NCBI RefSeq assembly: GCF_019654955.1
Contig: NZ_BPEV01000022.1
Location: 26,758-90,757, forward strand
Direction of reading: 5' to 3'
DNA: 64,000 bases
DNA from: Shewanella sp. KT0246
GTDB lineage: Bacteria > Pseudomonadota > Gammaproteobacteria > Enterobacterales > Shewanellaceae
The translations under genes and the position numbers were made by a program. Shown piece by piece: positions 15,605 through 25,886 of this stretch. How positions within the stretch are numbered: the stretch's first letter is position 1; each line of letters starts with the position of its first letter. The notes under the pieces were generated by a model. It searched no databases and was not told the DNA's origin. It saw only the letters and a list, made by a program, of their open reading frames with translations.

Positions 15605-18388
15605 TTAAAACTTAGCACTAACACCCACGGTATAACGTGGACCGTATTGCTCAGCCGCGAGTAACTGCTCTTCAAAACGGCCATAACGTCTTACGGTTTC
15701 ATCAGTTAAGTTAAGACCATCAAGTGAAACGGTAAACGTATCATTAATGTCATAACTAATACTCATATCAAGTTGCCCATAAGCTTCGGTAAATGTCGGT
15801 TCATTACCTAATGCCAGTAAGAACTCATCACGCCAGTTGTAGGCAATACGAGCTTGGAAACTGTCATTTTCATAAAACGCGACTAAGTTACCTGAATCAC
15901 TCAAACCTGTAAGTGCAATGGTTTGATCAAAGTTATATGGATCAAAAGACTCATCACTGTTGACGATGGTGTAGTTAGCAACAGTACCAAAACCACTATC
16001 CCAGAACATGTATTGCGCGTTTAATTCCCAACCATCAACTTCACGATTCTGTAGGTTATCTGGTGTAGCCACTTCCCAAGTAATTACCGGATCAGTCGCT
16101 GTACCTAAACAATCAGGGTTTGGCGTGTCTGATGCATCAGGGCAACCCGCTCTAGGGTTAACACTTGGATCGGTTAACGGCTGACCATTTACATCGTTAA
16201 TTGAACGATTTTCGGTGCCTGCGCCAATAAAGTTTTCAACATATTTCTTAAAGTAACCAGCAGACGCAAAACTACCGTCATCAAAATACCATTCAAGTGA
16301 TAAGTCAAAGTTATCAGAAGTAATCGGTAGCAGATTTGGGTTACCTTGTGATGCGTTAAACGGACCACCAGGTCTTGCAGACACATTGGTTGCTGGGAAT
16401 AATGCACTTACCCCTGCACGAGACAAGGTTCGGCTATAGGAAAAACGGGTAACGATTTCATCAGTCACTGACATATTAAAGTCAAAGTTAGGCAAAATAC
16501 GCGTGTAGCTACCGGTTAATTCGTCAGCGGTTGGTGTGTCATCATAAACAGGTCGTAATTCCTGCGCATGACGATAATTCATCGCGATAATACCGTTTTG
16601 AACCGAATAGGCTTTTACGTCTGTGTCTTCGTAGCGTACACCCACATTCATTTTCACTGGCATGTCATTAAATTCAGTATCAAAATCAAATGAGATGTAT
16701 GCCGCTAATGTTTCTTCATTCACACCATTAGTTTGAATATTAGGCTCAGCAAATAAGCCTTCTGATTTAACAATGTCGATGAACTGATTCACGTCATATT
16801 GCGAGATATATGGAAACAGGTTATTTGCACCAGGGAATTGATCTGCAGTATCGCCTAATGGAATAAAGCCTAAATCTAAATTATCGAGTGGCACATCAAC
16901 AAAAGAGAATACTTCGCTTAAACGGGTATCAATGGTGTAATCAGTATTCATGATCCCAAAATTGATCTTGGTTAATGCGCTGTCTGATGCGGCATTTTCC
17001 CATGTACCAGCAAAGCGATATTGCTTAATGTTGTTATCCATTGAATAGCCGCGCTTTTGGTATAAATCAGAGACAATATTGTCTTTGTTATAAGCACCGC
17101 CAGGTAAATTAGAATCATCGACAATAATTTCTGGAATATCGCCAACAAAATTAGCGCCAATTAACCCAACAGAACCTGATGGATTTTTAAGGTTAGCTAG
17201 GGTTTCAGCCGTTTGACCATCAGGGTTTGATTTCGATGTTGAGTCATGAATATCTAATTCAAAACTCAATGTATCAGTGGCTTGCCAATCAATGTTTAGG
17301 CCAAGTGAATCGTTTTCTTTCTCTTCGTAATATTCCCACGCCCAAAAGTTTAACTCATCATCTTGATCTCGTGGGTTCCATAATGTGCCATTGGCGTTGG
17401 CTGATCCGCTTGGATTATCAAACCAAAACGCTGAACGATTGGTATAACGAGTTTGTTCAAAGCGAGAAATCGTGTAATCAAGTGTGGCAACAACAGAGTC
17501 AATCGGTTGCACTTGTAATACCGCTTGGGCATTTTGGCGGGTACGCTCGGTATCAATCAGCTCAGTTTTAGCTGTCCAAGGTGTCCAAATGGCTTGTTCT
17601 GGATTTTTGTTGGTATCAATAGCCGATAAATCAACATTGTCACGACTACGATTCCTTACCCAACCATCAGTACCGACAAGGTCTGTATGACTGTCGCGTT
17701 CTGCATGTGACGCCGACAATAAAAAGCCCACTTTGTCATCAGCAAAGGTTTGACTGATCATGCCTGAAATTTCTGGCGTAACGGAATCACCTGTTTCTAC
17801 GCTAGTATCATAAATCCCTTTAGCGCTAACAAATGCTTTAAAGCCGTCGTAATCAAATGGTCTGGCAGTCGAGATATCAATCGTTGCGCCAATACCGCCT
17901 GATGTAATATTCGCTTTACCGGTTTTGTATACTTCCACACCAGAGACACTTTCAGCGGCGATTTCACGGAAGTTAAAACTACGCGAAACCCCTTCTGACT
18001 GAAGTGCTGAAGAGTTAGGCATTTGACGACCATTAAGTGTCACCAAATTAAATTCAGGCCCAAAACCACGAACGGTAACCTTATTACCTTCGTTATTGGC
18101 ACGATCGATCGATACACCCGCAATACGTTGCAAAGATTCCGCTAAGTTAGTATCGGGTAACTTACCTATATCTTCTGCACTAATGGCATCAACCACACCA
18201 TCAGAGTAACGCTTAGTTGATGCAGATTTAGTTAACGAGCTTCTGATGCCTTTAACTTGAATCACTTCAACTTCTGTTTCCGCATTATTTCCATCAACGC
18301 TATCAACTTCATCAGCATGTGCCCCAACACTTGCTGCGAGTAACATCGCACAGTAAACAGAATTAAATCTGAAATTTTTATTCTTCAT
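15605..18388 (-). CDS. TonB-dependent receptor, probable agar-oligosaccharide importer
   Basis: A 927-residue outer-membrane receptor with signal peptide (AASVGAHA), TonB box EVIQVKGIRSS near residue 42, and a plug domain with ISAEDIGKLPDTNLAESLQ, GVSIDR, VTVRGFGPEFNLVTLNGR. A 22-strand barrel follows, ending in the aromatic-terminated strand RYTVGVSAKF. The long receptor type (with NxAESLQR and RGFGPEFN) is common for carbohydrate uptake in Alteromonadales and Xanthomonas-like bacteria. Two perfect ATTGTTAACAAT palindromes lie 74-143 bp upstream, placing it under the same control as the agarases. It would import the oligosaccharides released by the GH16, GH50 and GH86 enzymes (inference from context). 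Confidence 0.92.
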   Translation of the reverse strand: MKNKNFRFNSVYCAMLLAASVGAHADEVDSVDGNNAETEVEVIQVKGIRSSLTKSASTKRYSDGVVDAISAEDIGKLPDTNLAESLQRIAGVSIDRANNEGNKVTVRGFGPEFNLVTLNGRQMPNSSALQSEGVSRSFNFREIAAESVSGVEVYKTGKANITSGGIGATIDISTARPFDYDGFKAFVSAKGIYDTSVETGDSVTPEISGMISQTFADDKVGFLLSASHAERDSHTDLVGTDGWVRNRSRDNVDLSAIDTNKNPEQAIWTPWTAKTELIDTERTRQNAQAVLQVQPIDSVVATLDYTISRFEQTRYTNRSAFWFDNPSGSANANGTLWNPRDQDDELNFWAWEYYEEKENDSLGLNIDWQATDTLSFELDIHDSTSKSNPDGQTAETLANLKNPSGSVGLIGANFVGDIPEIIVDDSNLPGGAYNKDNIVSDLYQKRGYSMDNNIKQYRFAGTWENAASDSALTKINFGIMNTDYTIDTRLSEVFSFVDVPLDNLDLGFIPLGDTADQFPGANNLFPYISQYDVNQFIDIVKSEGLFAEPNIQTNGVNEETLAAYISFDFDTEFNDMPVKMNVGVRYEDTDVKAYSVQNGIIAMNYRHAQELRPVYDDTPTADELTGSYTRILPNFDFNMSVTDEIVTRFSYSRTLSRAGVSALFPATNVSARPGGPFNASQGNPNLLPITSDNFDLSLEWYFDDGSFASAGYFKKYVENFIGAGTENRSINDVNGQPLTDPSVNPRAGCPDASDTPNPDCLGTATDPVITWEVATPDNLQNREVDGWELNAQYMFWDSGFGTVANYTIVNSDESFDPYNFDQTIALTGLSDSGNLVAFYENDSFQARIAYNWRDEFLLALGNEPTFTEAYGQLDMSISYDINDTFTVSLDGLNLTDETVRRYGRFEEQLLAAEQYGPRYTVGVSAKF

Positions 18389-18461
18389 CTTGAAAAAACC
18401 TTCTTGTTATCGGATTTTTGCTTTAGTCCGACCAATGCATAAGTGCATTACTTGTGATCGA

Positions 18462-18473
18462 ATTGTTAACAAT
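18462..18473. promoter_or_regulatory. Operator-like palindrome 1, TonB receptor promoter
   Basis: Perfect ATTGTTAACAAT, 74 bp before the receptor ATG. It is one of two copies in the 336-bp gap 18389-18724, which also holds the GH50 copy B terminator. Confidence 0.72.
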
Positions 18474-18519
18474 CTGCTATTTTTTAACCATTATGTCAAT
18501 AGTTTTTTGGTATTAGTTA

Positions 18520-18531
18520 ATTGTTAACAAT
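18520..18531. promoter_or_regulatory. Operator-like palindrome 2, TonB receptor promoter
   Basis: Perfect ATTGTTAACAAT whose centre is 58 bp from that of the first copy, between five and six helical turns. The paired arrangement would suit cooperative binding or a roadblock. Confidence 0.72.
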
Positions 18532-18586
18532 ATATACTAAAGAAGTTTAATAACGAGTAGGTGAGGTTTGAATTGAATATTAAAGA

Positions 18587-18624
18587 CAAAAAAACACGGA
18601 TTAATAATATAATTCATCCGTGTT
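18587..18624 (-). terminator. Rho-independent terminator after GH50 copy B
   Basis: On the reverse strand AACACGGAT ... ATCCGTGTT (9 bp) is followed by a T-run (complement of the A-run at 18588-18594). It ends the cycloisomerase-to-GH50 transcript, so the receptor gene needs its own promoter. Confidence 0.88.
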
Positions 18625-18724
18625 GAGAGCATGACTTTTTAATTGAAATAGCCAATTACTTTCATTATGCAGTGTTGATTAAATAGTCCTTTTTTTAAAA
18701 AGCCTTCATGCTTTAAAACCGCTA

Positions 18725-21109
18725 TTACTTTGGTTCACTCAGTATTTTTTCAGTGGTAAAACGCTGAGGGTACAGTGTTTTATTGACCATCTTGGCCGCA
18801 TTAACTAGCTCGGTGTAAGGTTGGTCTGTCACTGACACAAAGCCTACATTGTAATTCTCACCATCATAGGCCCGCCCTGTTAAAGGTGAATCAATATATT
18901 GAAACCAATGAGCGCCAACAAAGTAATCGTTCTCTATGACACTGTTCATAAAGTCTTGATACATGACTCCCCTATCCGCCTGAGACTCTGCAGGCACTAA
19001 TCCAGGATGGATTAACCCTGAATCAAGCGAGCCATTGTGAAATTCTCCAATGATGCTTGGGCGGTCTACTTCATCTAAGAATGTCCAAAAACCTTTATCA
19101 AGGCCTTCTTTATAGTAGTTGTAGCTCATCACATCAGCGTATTTCGCTGCAGCTGCGCGCAGTTCTGGTGTCATCCCCCAACTGGCAAACCTTGCGCCCA
19201 TGTACAAATGTTCTGGCATATGCTGCTTTAAAGCCGTGCTGACCGTTTTAAAGTATTGCTCCGCATATAAGCTCAGCAACATGGAGAGATCTGCGGTTAC
19301 TGCATCGTTAATGTCTTTTACAACCAAGCCATTGGCCAATTCATCCCATGTTACCGACAATCCCCAAGCAGTATTTAACAAGTCGATAGATGCGTACTTG
19401 TTTTGCAACGCGTTAACAAATGCCGCTTTGGTGGGGCTTTCTGTCGCAGAGCGGCCAAGCGTATTAATCACAATGCCGTATTGGCTTTGCAACGACGTCA
19501 TCATTCCCCAGCTTTTTTCATTATCAATAAACACCCCTACACACCAAGGGTTGTTATTGACCTCAAGTGCAATTTGCTTAACCGTTGCTTGGGTTCGCTG
19601 TTCAAATACTGGGTCGAACGGATCAGGTAGTGGGCTCCAATAATCATTACCGCTACTGACGGTTTTAAAATCACCAATGATCCAGCCATTAGCAAAATAC
19701 GGGAAGCGATTCATCTGATAATAGCCAGGATCAACCCAGTTACCAAAAGAAGTAAAACCCCAACTTTGCATACGATTTATAGTGTTATCTTTCCATTTAT
19801 CAAACACACTAACAGCGTCATCTAAACTAAATTTCCGCTGTAAATTAGTTCGATAGAAACTGAAGGTTTCCCCCGCGGCTAACGGCCCAGTATGCACACT
19901 ACGGCGGTAACCAAAGTTTTGTCCTAAAGCTGACTCATAGCTTGGTAACCAAGAAAACATCTTTGCCCGTAGGCTAGATTCAAGCTTACGACTCGGTAAT
20001 GCTTGTTTATCGACCTGATTCAGCCCCAATGAATCTTCAGGGGTTAAATCAGTGGCTAATTTAATATTGATCAACATAGGATCGAAATCAAAGCCTGTGA
20101 TGGTAGACGTATTGGCCATGCGAACATTAGCAATACCATTGGAAAAGAATAGGTAACCTTCAGGATCAACAAGTGTCCACTTGCCTTGATATTTATCCGT
20201 TCGGTAATAACCTGTAGCATCAAGTTTAGGCCCATTTAACCAGCCGTTATATTGACTGCGATCTGCAAGTTTAGGGGCTTTTGCAAGCTGTGCGATTTCG
20301 GCATTGCTACTCTGCTTAAGTTGCTCAAGCGAGTGCACCTTGCCATTAAACTCTTGTTTGGCATTTTGACCAAACTCATCAACTAAACCATTCAGATAGT
20401 CTGCATCGACCCCTTTGGGGCTAATCATACGGATATTGTCAAAAGTCAGGCTTTTATTTACTAATGAACCATCAATCTGAAAGTGAAGCGCTGTGATATT
20501 GGCTACATCTAAGTGCTTATTACCGCCTCGCCACTCCACTGGTTCAAAATAAGTAAGCCAGTATTTGGGATTAGAGCGAATGCCCGTCTCTTTAGCCAGT
20601 TCATCACCCTTTAGCACAATGTAGTAAGTCTGAATCGAATTGGCAGGAATGACAGTACTGCGCGATTGATGATGTTCAGTATCATAGGTTTTAACGTAAA
20701 TAGGAGTCGAAGCCATTGACGCATTACTGATATCAACAGCGATCGCTACGTCTTGATGACCGCTTAAATCCCATGCTGTATCGGGTTTAATAGCAATACT
20801 GGTTACATTGTTATGCTCAGAGTTAAAGTTAACTTCAAGCGCTTTACTGCTGACTCCTGCAACTAACGATACATCTGCGTGCTGGCTTGTAACTGAAGCT
20901 AAATCTTGTGCACTTTCAAAATCTAACAGCACCTTAATCAAATTAACATTGCCAACGATTGCGGGTTCAATCTGAGTTATTACTGATTCATCCTCTACAC
21001 TTGCTGTGGGTGTTTTAACCGCTTTATCACAAGCAGAAACTAGGCTTAAACAGCCTATTATTAGTGCACATGATAATTGGGGATTGCTTGATAAATGTGG
21101 GATATGCAT
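18725..21109 (-). CDS. GH50 beta-agarase, lipoprotein (copy B)
   Basis: A 794-residue paralogue of the agarase at 4084. It has a canonical lipobox VSAC (SLVSACDKA), a beta-sandwich-like N-terminal half, and a GH50 barrel with IDNEKSWG (acid/base Glu) and IIGEFHNGSLDSGLIHPG (nucleophile Glu). The two copies share many blocks (YRTDKYQGKWTLVDPEGYLF, FGYRRSVHTGPL, NGWIIGDFKTVSSGNDYWSP) but differ through the N-terminal half. This suggests an old duplication, with possibly different chain-length preference or binding. A strong AGGAGG site precedes the ATG. It is the last gene of the leftward cycloisomerase - ADH - SDR - ALDH - GH50 cluster, 187 bp after the ALDH stop with a hairpin between. Confidence 0.92.
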   Translation of the reverse strand: MHIPHLSSNPQLSCALIIGCLSLVSACDKAVKTPTASVEDESVITQIEPAIVGNVNLIKVLLDFESAQDLASVTSQHADVSLVAGVSSKALEVNFNSEHNNVTSIAIKPDTAWDLSGHQDVAIAVDISNASMASTPIYVKTYDTEHHQSRSTVIPANSIQTYYIVLKGDELAKETGIRSNPKYWLTYFEPVEWRGGNKHLDVANITALHFQIDGSLVNKSLTFDNIRMISPKGVDADYLNGLVDEFGQNAKQEFNGKVHSLEQLKQSSNAEIAQLAKAPKLADRSQYNGWLNGPKLDATGYYRTDKYQGKWTLVDPEGYLFFSNGIANVRMANTSTITGFDFDPMLINIKLATDLTPEDSLGLNQVDKQALPSRKLESSLRAKMFSWLPSYESALGQNFGYRRSVHTGPLAAGETFSFYRTNLQRKFSLDDAVSVFDKWKDNTINRMQSWGFTSFGNWVDPGYYQMNRFPYFANGWIIGDFKTVSSGNDYWSPLPDPFDPVFEQRTQATVKQIALEVNNNPWCVGVFIDNEKSWGMMTSLQSQYGIVINTLGRSATESPTKAAFVNALQNKYASIDLLNTAWGLSVTWDELANGLVVKDINDAVTADLSMLLSLYAEQYFKTVSTALKQHMPEHLYMGARFASWGMTPELRAAAAKYADVMSYNYYKEGLDKGFWTFLDEVDRPSIIGEFHNGSLDSGLIHPGLVPAESQADRGVMYQDFMNSVIENDYFVGAHWFQYIDSPLTGRAYDGENYNVGFVSVTDQPYTELVNAAKMVNKTLYPQRFTTEKILSEPK

Positions 21110-21248
21110 ATCGCCTCCTGCAATATAATCAGCAATACCGCTGCGCTGATGATGAAATGCTCATAGCTAAATACGTTGTAACGCTCGGTTAACACCCAGC
21201 AGGAATCGATACTAGGCTGTATCAACTAAGAGAAGAGTTGTTGGATTG

Positions 21249-21275
21249 AAGCCTTGAAGAGAGCCCTCAAGGCTT
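21249..21275 (-). other. Hairpin between ALDH and GH50 copy B
   Basis: AAGCCTTGA - agagagccc - TCAAGGCTT is a perfect 9-bp stem 21 bp after the ALDH stop. There is no T-run on the reverse strand, so it is more likely a processing or mRNA-stability element, or a weak attenuator between metabolic genes and the agarase. Confidence 0.5.
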
Positions 21276-21296
21276 ACCGTTTAAACAAACTGGCAG

Positions 21297-22748
21297 TTAA
21301 TCAGCTTCGTTCATATAAACGGTTTTCTTTTCTACATATTGTTCAAGGCCGTATTTACCATCTTCACCGCCCATACCGCTCATCTTCCAGCCGTTGTGGA
21401 ATCCTTGATGTTGCTCACCTAACCCACGGTTTACATACACCTCACCGACTTCCATTTCAGCAATAGCCTGATGAATATAAGCTAATTTCTTAGTATATAA
21501 ATAGGCCGACAAGCCATATTCACTGTCGTTAGTATAAGCGATTGCATCATCAATGCTGTGAATTTTGATGATAGGAAGTACTGGACCAAAGGTTTCCTCA
21601 TGAACAAGAATGTTATTTTGCTCTACATCCACCAATACAGTTGGTTCGTACCAGTTGCCACCTTCAAAGCCTGCAACGGTAGCGACTTTACCACCAGTGG
21701 CTAAAACCGCCCCTTGTTCAAGGCTCTTTTTAACAATCGAGTGAATATTTTTGATTTCACTTTGATTCACTTTGGGCCCCATATCAGATGATGCATCCAT
21801 CGGGTCACCCACTTTTAATGCTTTCACTTTCGGGATGAACTTTTCGATAAAGGCATCATATACATCAGCATGAACATACAAACGCTCGGCGCAGGTACAT
21901 ACTTGGCCACAGTTAGCAAAACGTGCCACCACAACATCATCAACCGCTTTATCTAAATCAGCATCTTCCATGACGATAAATGGCGCTTTGCCACCAAGCT
22001 CTAGCATAACGGGTGTTAAGTGTTTGCCAGCCGCTTGATAGATAATTTGCCCAGCTCGTGTACTACCTGTCATGGTAATCAGTTGCGTAACAGGGCTTTC
22101 ACACAAATGCTGACCGACAACCGATCCACTGCCATTGATAATGTTTAGCACACCCGCTGGAATACCTGCATCATTGGCAATACGTCCAAGTTCCATTGTT
22201 GCTAAGGGTGTTTCTTGGGTCGGTTTAACCACAATTGAATTACCAGTAATTAGCGCAGGACCAATTTTTCGACCCGCTAATGCTAATGGGAAATTCCACG
22301 CAGTAATCGCCACCACCACACCTTTCGGGACTTTATGGATGAAGATTTTTTCGTTTTCATGATCAGAAGGTAGAATATCGCCTTGTAGCGTCAACGCATT
22401 ATCACAAGCGTATTCAACAAATGTCGCTGTTGCTTCCACTTCCATGCGCGCCACATCAATCAATTTGCCTTGCTCTTTAACTAAAAGCGCTGCTAAGTCT
22501 TCAGCACTTTGGCGAATACCTAATGCAAATTGGCGTAAAATATTGGCTCTTGCTCTTGGTGTTTTCTTGGCCCACTGCTTTTGTGCTTGCTGCGCAATTT
22601 CTAACGCATCTTGTGCATCATCCACACAGCCCTTTGGGATTTCACCAACAAGCTCACCTGTACTAGGTGAAAAGACTGAGATAGTCCCCGTCGCCTTTGA
22701 TGGTACATAGGCACCATTGATAAAATTAACTTTGTTTCTAATTTCCAT
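21297..22748 (-). CDS. NAD(P)+ aldehyde dehydrogenase, probable 3,6-anhydro-L-galactose dehydrogenase
   Basis: A 483-residue aldehyde dehydrogenase of the AldA/lactaldehyde dehydrogenase type. Visible marks are FINGAYVP at the start, [26 protein letters not shown], the general-base segment [10 protein letters not shown] and the nucleophile Cys region [15 protein letters not shown]. Context makes it the enzyme that oxidises 3,6-anhydro-L-galactose to 3,6-anhydro-L-galactonate. Starting at ATG 22748 (MEIRNKVNF) uses GGGGAG inside the last codons of the SDR gene as ribosome-binding site. The longer in-frame start at 22796 would overlap the SDR gene by 44 bp and add 16 unlikely residues. The operon order supports the assignment; the sugar specificity is inference. 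Confidence 0.88.
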   Translation of the reverse strand: MEIRNKVNFINGAYVPSKATGTISVFSPSTGELVGEIPKGCVDDAQDALEIAQQAQKQWAKKTPRARANILRQFALGIRQSAEDLAALLVKEQGKLIDVARMEVEATATFVEYACDNALTLQGDILPSDHENEKIFIHKVPKGVVVAITAWNFPLALAGRKIGPALITGNSIVVKPTQETPLATMELGRIANDAGIPAGVLNIINGSGSVVGQHLCESPVTQLITMTGSTRAGQIIYQAAGKHLTPVMLELGGKAPFIVMEDADLDKAVDDVVVARFANCGQVCTCAERLYVHADVYDAFIEKFIPKVKALKVGDPMDASSDMGPKVNQSEIKNIHSIVKKSLEQGAVLATGGKVATVAGFEGGNWYEPTVLVDVEQNNILVHEETFGPVLPIIKIHSIDDAIAYTNDSEYGLSAYLYTKKLAYIHQAIAEMEVGEVYVNRGLGEQHQGFHNGWKMSGMGGEDGKYGLEQYVEKKTVYMNEAD

Positions 22749-22752
22749 TGGA

Positions 22753-23529
22753 TTATCTCCCCATCCAACCGCCATCGACCAATAAAATACCGCCATTCAT
22801 GTAATCTGATGCAGCGGATGCTAGAAATACTGTTGGGCCTTTAAAATCGTCAGGTGTACCCCAGCGACCTTGAGGAATACGCTCTAATATCGACTTTGAT
22901 CGCACGGGATCGTCTCTTAACGCCTCGGTATTATCTGTCGCAATATAACCTGGGGCAATAGCATTAACGTTAACGCCACTTCCTGCCCATTCGTTTGCTA
23001 ATGCTTTAGCTAACTGGCCTATCGCGCCTTTACTTGCAGCGTAACCTGGCACTGTTATGCCACCTTGGAAGGTTAATAACGACGCTGTGAAGATTATTTT
23101 ACCTTCACCACGCGCAACCATTTCCTTACCAATTTCACGGCTTAAGATAAACTGAGAATTTAAGTTTATCTCCATGATTTTATCCCAGTATTCATCACTG
23201 TGCTGGACGGCTGGGTCACGTAAGATTGAACCCGCATTATTCACTAAGATATCAATAGTGTCATGCTGCGCTTTGACGGTTTCAACAAATTGATACAGGC
23301 TTTTACGATCTGAAAAATCACATTGATAAGCATGAAATTGACGGCCTGTTGCTAGCACCGCTTTTTCTACATCAGAGCCACTGGCTGCTAATGACGCTGA
23401 TACACCAATTATATCTGCGCCTGCTTCTGCAAGTGCCTCTGCCATTGCTTTGCCAATACCACGACTGCAACCAGTAACTAAAGCCACTTTACCTGTTAAA
23501 TCAAATTTATTAAGCACATTATTTAGCAT
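22753..23529 (-). CDS. SDR oxidoreductase, KduD-like, probable diketo-deoxygalactonate reductase
   Basis: A classical short-chain dehydrogenase of 258 residues with cofactor motif TGCSRGIG (about 19-26), NNAGSI, and the catalytic Tyr-Lys pair YAASKGAIG. It is closest in character to KduD (2-deoxy-D-gluconate / 2-keto-3-deoxygluconate 5-dehydrogenase). In the anhydrogalactose route described for some agar degraders, 2,5-diketo-3-deoxy-galactonate is reduced to 2-keto-3-deoxy-D-gluconate by such an enzyme. With the ADH upstream this would invert C5 so that the ordinary KDG kinase can act. AAGGGAAAC precedes the ATG. It begins 10 bp after the ADH stop. Confidence 0.82.
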   Translation of the reverse strand: MLNNVLNKFDLTGKVALVTGCSRGIGKAMAEALAEAGADIIGVSASLAASGSDVEKAVLATGRQFHAYQCDFSDRKSLYQFVETVKAQHDTIDILVNNAGSILRDPAVQHSDEYWDKIMEINLNSQFILSREIGKEMVARGEGKIIFTASLLTFQGGITVPGYAASKGAIGQLAKALANEWAGSGVNVNAIAPGYIATDNTEALRDDPVRSKSILERIPQGRWGTPDDFKGPTVFLASAASDYMNGGILLVDGGWMGR

Positions 23530-23539
23530 TGCGTTTCCC

Positions 23540-24562
23540 TTACTCTACTGCACAAGACACGAGCGCTTTCATGCCTGTTGGGTTGTTATCCATACTTTCG
23601 AAAGCATTGCTGATATTGTTCAAGTCACTCACTGAAGTAATAAACGGGGCAAGATCAACTTTACCCGAGGCAACAAGTTCAATCGCCATATCAAAATCTG
23701 CATGCTCGTAAACTCGGGCACCTAACAGCTCAAGCTCTTTCCAAAAGAACTGAAACAAATCTACTTGTGGTTTTTGTGCATGAATGGCCACCATACAAAT
23801 TCGGCCACGAACGGCTGCAACATCAACCATCGCATCCACTGCGGGTTGAACACCTGATACTTCAAAAACGACATCAGCGCCTTTACCGTTTGTCCAATTT
23901 TGTACATATTCGCCAAGGTCTTGGTCAATAGGATTGACCGTTGGGATATCAAATTTATTTGAAAACTCACGGCGACTTTCATTTGGCTCAGAAATAATCA
24001 CTTCAGCGCCAACCGATTTAGCCACCAAAGCCACTAATTGCCCAATTGGCCCGCCTCCAATAACCACGGCCTTTTCACCTGCAGATAAGCGTGAACGTGA
24101 TACGTCATGACACGCTACAGATAAAGGCTCAATTAACGCACCTTGTTGTAAGCTCACGTTTTCTGGCAACTTATGTAATGTACGCGATTTAACCGTCCAA
24201 GAGTTTTGAAATGCACCCGGTGTGTCAATACCCATAAATTTAAGGTTTTGACAAACATGTGAATGACCAGCATCACATGCAGGACATTCACCGCACCAGT
24301 CAAGTGGCCTAACTACAACGCGTTCACCAACGCTGTAGCCGCTGACATTCTTACCTAACTCAGCAATCGTACCTGAAATTTCATGACCAATGGTATGCGG
24401 TGGATTGACTCGAGTGTCCATTACACCGTGGTAGATATGCATATCTGTGCCACAAATCCCCACGTAGCCTACATTTAATCGAACTTCATCATCTGCTGGC
24501 GCAATTGCTTGAGCTTCGACGACTCTGAAAGATTTATTACCTATATATTGAGCAGCTTGCAT
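23540..24562 (-). CDS. Zinc alcohol dehydrogenase, probable L-2-keto-3-deoxygalactonate 5-dehydrogenase
   Basis: A 340-residue medium-chain dehydrogenase. The catalytic-zinc ligands are in GICGTDMHIYHG and GHEISGTI, the structural-zinc cysteines in CGECPACDAGHSHVC, and the Rossmann motif is VIGGGPIGQLVALVAKSVGA. It resembles IdnD/threonine dehydrogenase-type polyol or sugar-acid dehydrogenases. Lying between the cycloisomerase (10-bp gap upstream) and the KduD-like SDR, it most likely oxidises C5 of L-2-keto-3-deoxygalactonate to the 2,5-diketo acid. The function is inferred from pathway logic; the enzyme class is certain. Confidence 0.82.
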   Translation of the reverse strand: MQAAQYIGNKSFRVVEAQAIAPADDEVRLNVGYVGICGTDMHIYHGVMDTRVNPPHTIGHEISGTIAELGKNVSGYSVGERVVVRPLDWCGECPACDAGHSHVCQNLKFMGIDTPGAFQNSWTVKSRTLHKLPENVSLQQGALIEPLSVACHDVSRSRLSAGEKAVVIGGGPIGQLVALVAKSVGAEVIISEPNESRREFSNKFDIPTVNPIDQDLGEYVQNWTNGKGADVVFEVSGVQPAVDAMVDVAAVRGRICMVAIHAQKPQVDLFQFFWKELELLGARVYEHADFDMAIELVASGKVDLAPFITSVSDLNNISNAFESMDNNPTGMKALVSCAVE

Positions 24563-24572
24563 AATGTTGACC

Positions 24573-25682
24573 TTATGAACTCATTTTTAAATGAGGAGTT
24601 AATAATGCATCATCAAAAACGACACCCGTACCTGGAATATCAGGTGCGACAGCTTTGCCATTGACGATTTTAAGAGGGTTAGTGGTGTATTGATCTATCG
24701 GGAATGAGTGCACTTCTAGAAAGCCTGCATTAGGCTGTGATGCCAAAAGCGACACATGTAACTCATGCATTCCATGGCTACATACAGGTAAGTTATTTGC
24801 GTAAGCTAATTGGGCAACTTGCAGCCAACCGGTTATACCACCAATGTTAGACGCATCGGGTTGTAAAAAACCTAATTTTGATTGAGCAATAGCATAGGTA
24901 AACTCATGAATAGTATGTAAGTTTTCGCCCATTGCTAGTGGAATATTAGTCGCATCGGCTATTTTGCCATAACCAAGATAATCATCTGGAATGGTCGGCT
25001 CTTCAAACCATTTAATATCGCAATGTTCAATAGCACGTGAAAAACGAATCGCTTGTTCTTGAGTAAGAGAATAATTAGCATCCACCATAAAAGTGGCATC
25101 TGGACCAATAAGGTTTCTTACTGCTTCTACACGACGAACATCTTCTTTGTAATCAGATTTACCCACTTTAATTTTAACCGCTTCAAAGCCACGATCTAAA
25201 TAACCCTGAATATTCGCTAATAACTTTTGTTCGCTAAAATTTAAGTCGATGCCACCAGCATAACAGTCAACATGCTGATTAACACCGCCAGCCACTTGCC
25301 ATAAAGGTTGGTTAATGCGTTTGCATTTAATATCCCATAAGGCAATATCAACCGCCGAAATAGCAAAGCTTAATAAGCCACCACGGCCGACATAATGAAA
25401 ATGCCACTGTAGCTGATCCCAAATGCGATATATCTCGGTACTATTTTGCCCTAAAAGCAGTGGTTTCATTTCATCATTTAATAATGAATAAATAGCCCTT
25501 CCGCCTTTACCACCAGTATAGGTATAACCAACGCCTTCACAGCCATCAGCAGTGCGTATGCGCATTAAAATTAATTCAAAATGAGTATGATCGCCATGCT
25601 TAGCATCAGACAATACTTCAGCTAATGGCACTTGATAATATTCAACATCTATCGCTTCAATTCTTGTCACTTCGTTGGTCAT
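24573..25682 (-). CDS. Enolase-superfamily 3,6-anhydro-L-galactonate cycloisomerase
   Basis: A 369-residue mandelate-racemase-type enolase-superfamily enzyme. It has the KxK base motif VKIKVGK, metal ligands in FMVDANYS (Asp), WFEEP (Glu) and MGENLH (Glu), and the C-terminal His-containing segment [10 protein letters not shown]. Anhydrogalactonate cycloisomerases open the 3,6-anhydro bridge to give 2-keto-3-deoxygalactonate, the step that makes agar-derived anhydrosugar metabolisable. It is the first gene of the leftward metabolic operon and has a perfect ATTGTTAACAAT palindrome 36 bp before the ATG. A different sugar-acid dehydratase is the alternative, but the surrounding agar genes argue against it. 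Confidence 0.88.
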   Translation of the reverse strand: MTNEVTRIEAIDVEYYQVPLAEVLSDAKHGDHTHFELILMRIRTADGCEGVGYTYTGGKGGRAIYSLLNDEMKPLLLGQNSTEIYRIWDQLQWHFHYVGRGGLLSFAISAVDIALWDIKCKRINQPLWQVAGGVNQHVDCYAGGIDLNFSEQKLLANIQGYLDRGFEAVKIKVGKSDYKEDVRRVEAVRNLIGPDATFMVDANYSLTQEQAIRFSRAIEHCDIKWFEEPTIPDDYLGYGKIADATNIPLAMGENLHTIHEFTYAIAQSKLGFLQPDASNIGGITGWLQVAQLAYANNLPVCSHGMHELHVSLLASQPNAGFLEVHSFPIDQYTTNPLKIVNGKAVAPDIPGTGVVFDDALLTPHLKMSS

Positions 25683-25717
25683 AAATAGACTCGCACCCAG
25701 ATAATATTTTACGATTT

Positions 25718-25729
25718 ATTGTTAACAAT
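25718..25729. promoter_or_regulatory. Operator-like palindrome, anhydrogalactose operon promoter
   Basis: Perfect ATTGTTAACAAT, 36 bp before the cycloisomerase ATG, in the divergent region shared with the FG-GAP protein gene. Confidence 0.72.
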
Positions 25730-25886
25730 CTACACTTTTGTATTTTTAATGTAAAGCATAAGTTAATTTTAAACCTTGAAATATTTGAGTCTGCTTAACC
25801 CCATAATTCAAACAACAATCTCAGTTCACTAAGGCTGGACTTTGAATCAAATGAAAACATATTTACAATTTACCACCCTTTGTTTA

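Noticed and set aside
19200..19643. 147-codon forward ORF within GH50 copy B
   Set aside because: It is antisense to a clear GH50 gene whose catalytic segments are intact. There is no family signal and no ribosome-binding site.
21170..21200. GGTTAACACC before GH50 copy B as an operator
   Set aside because: Only the GTTAACA core matches; the outer positions fail. The gene is better explained as the end of the cycloisomerase operon.
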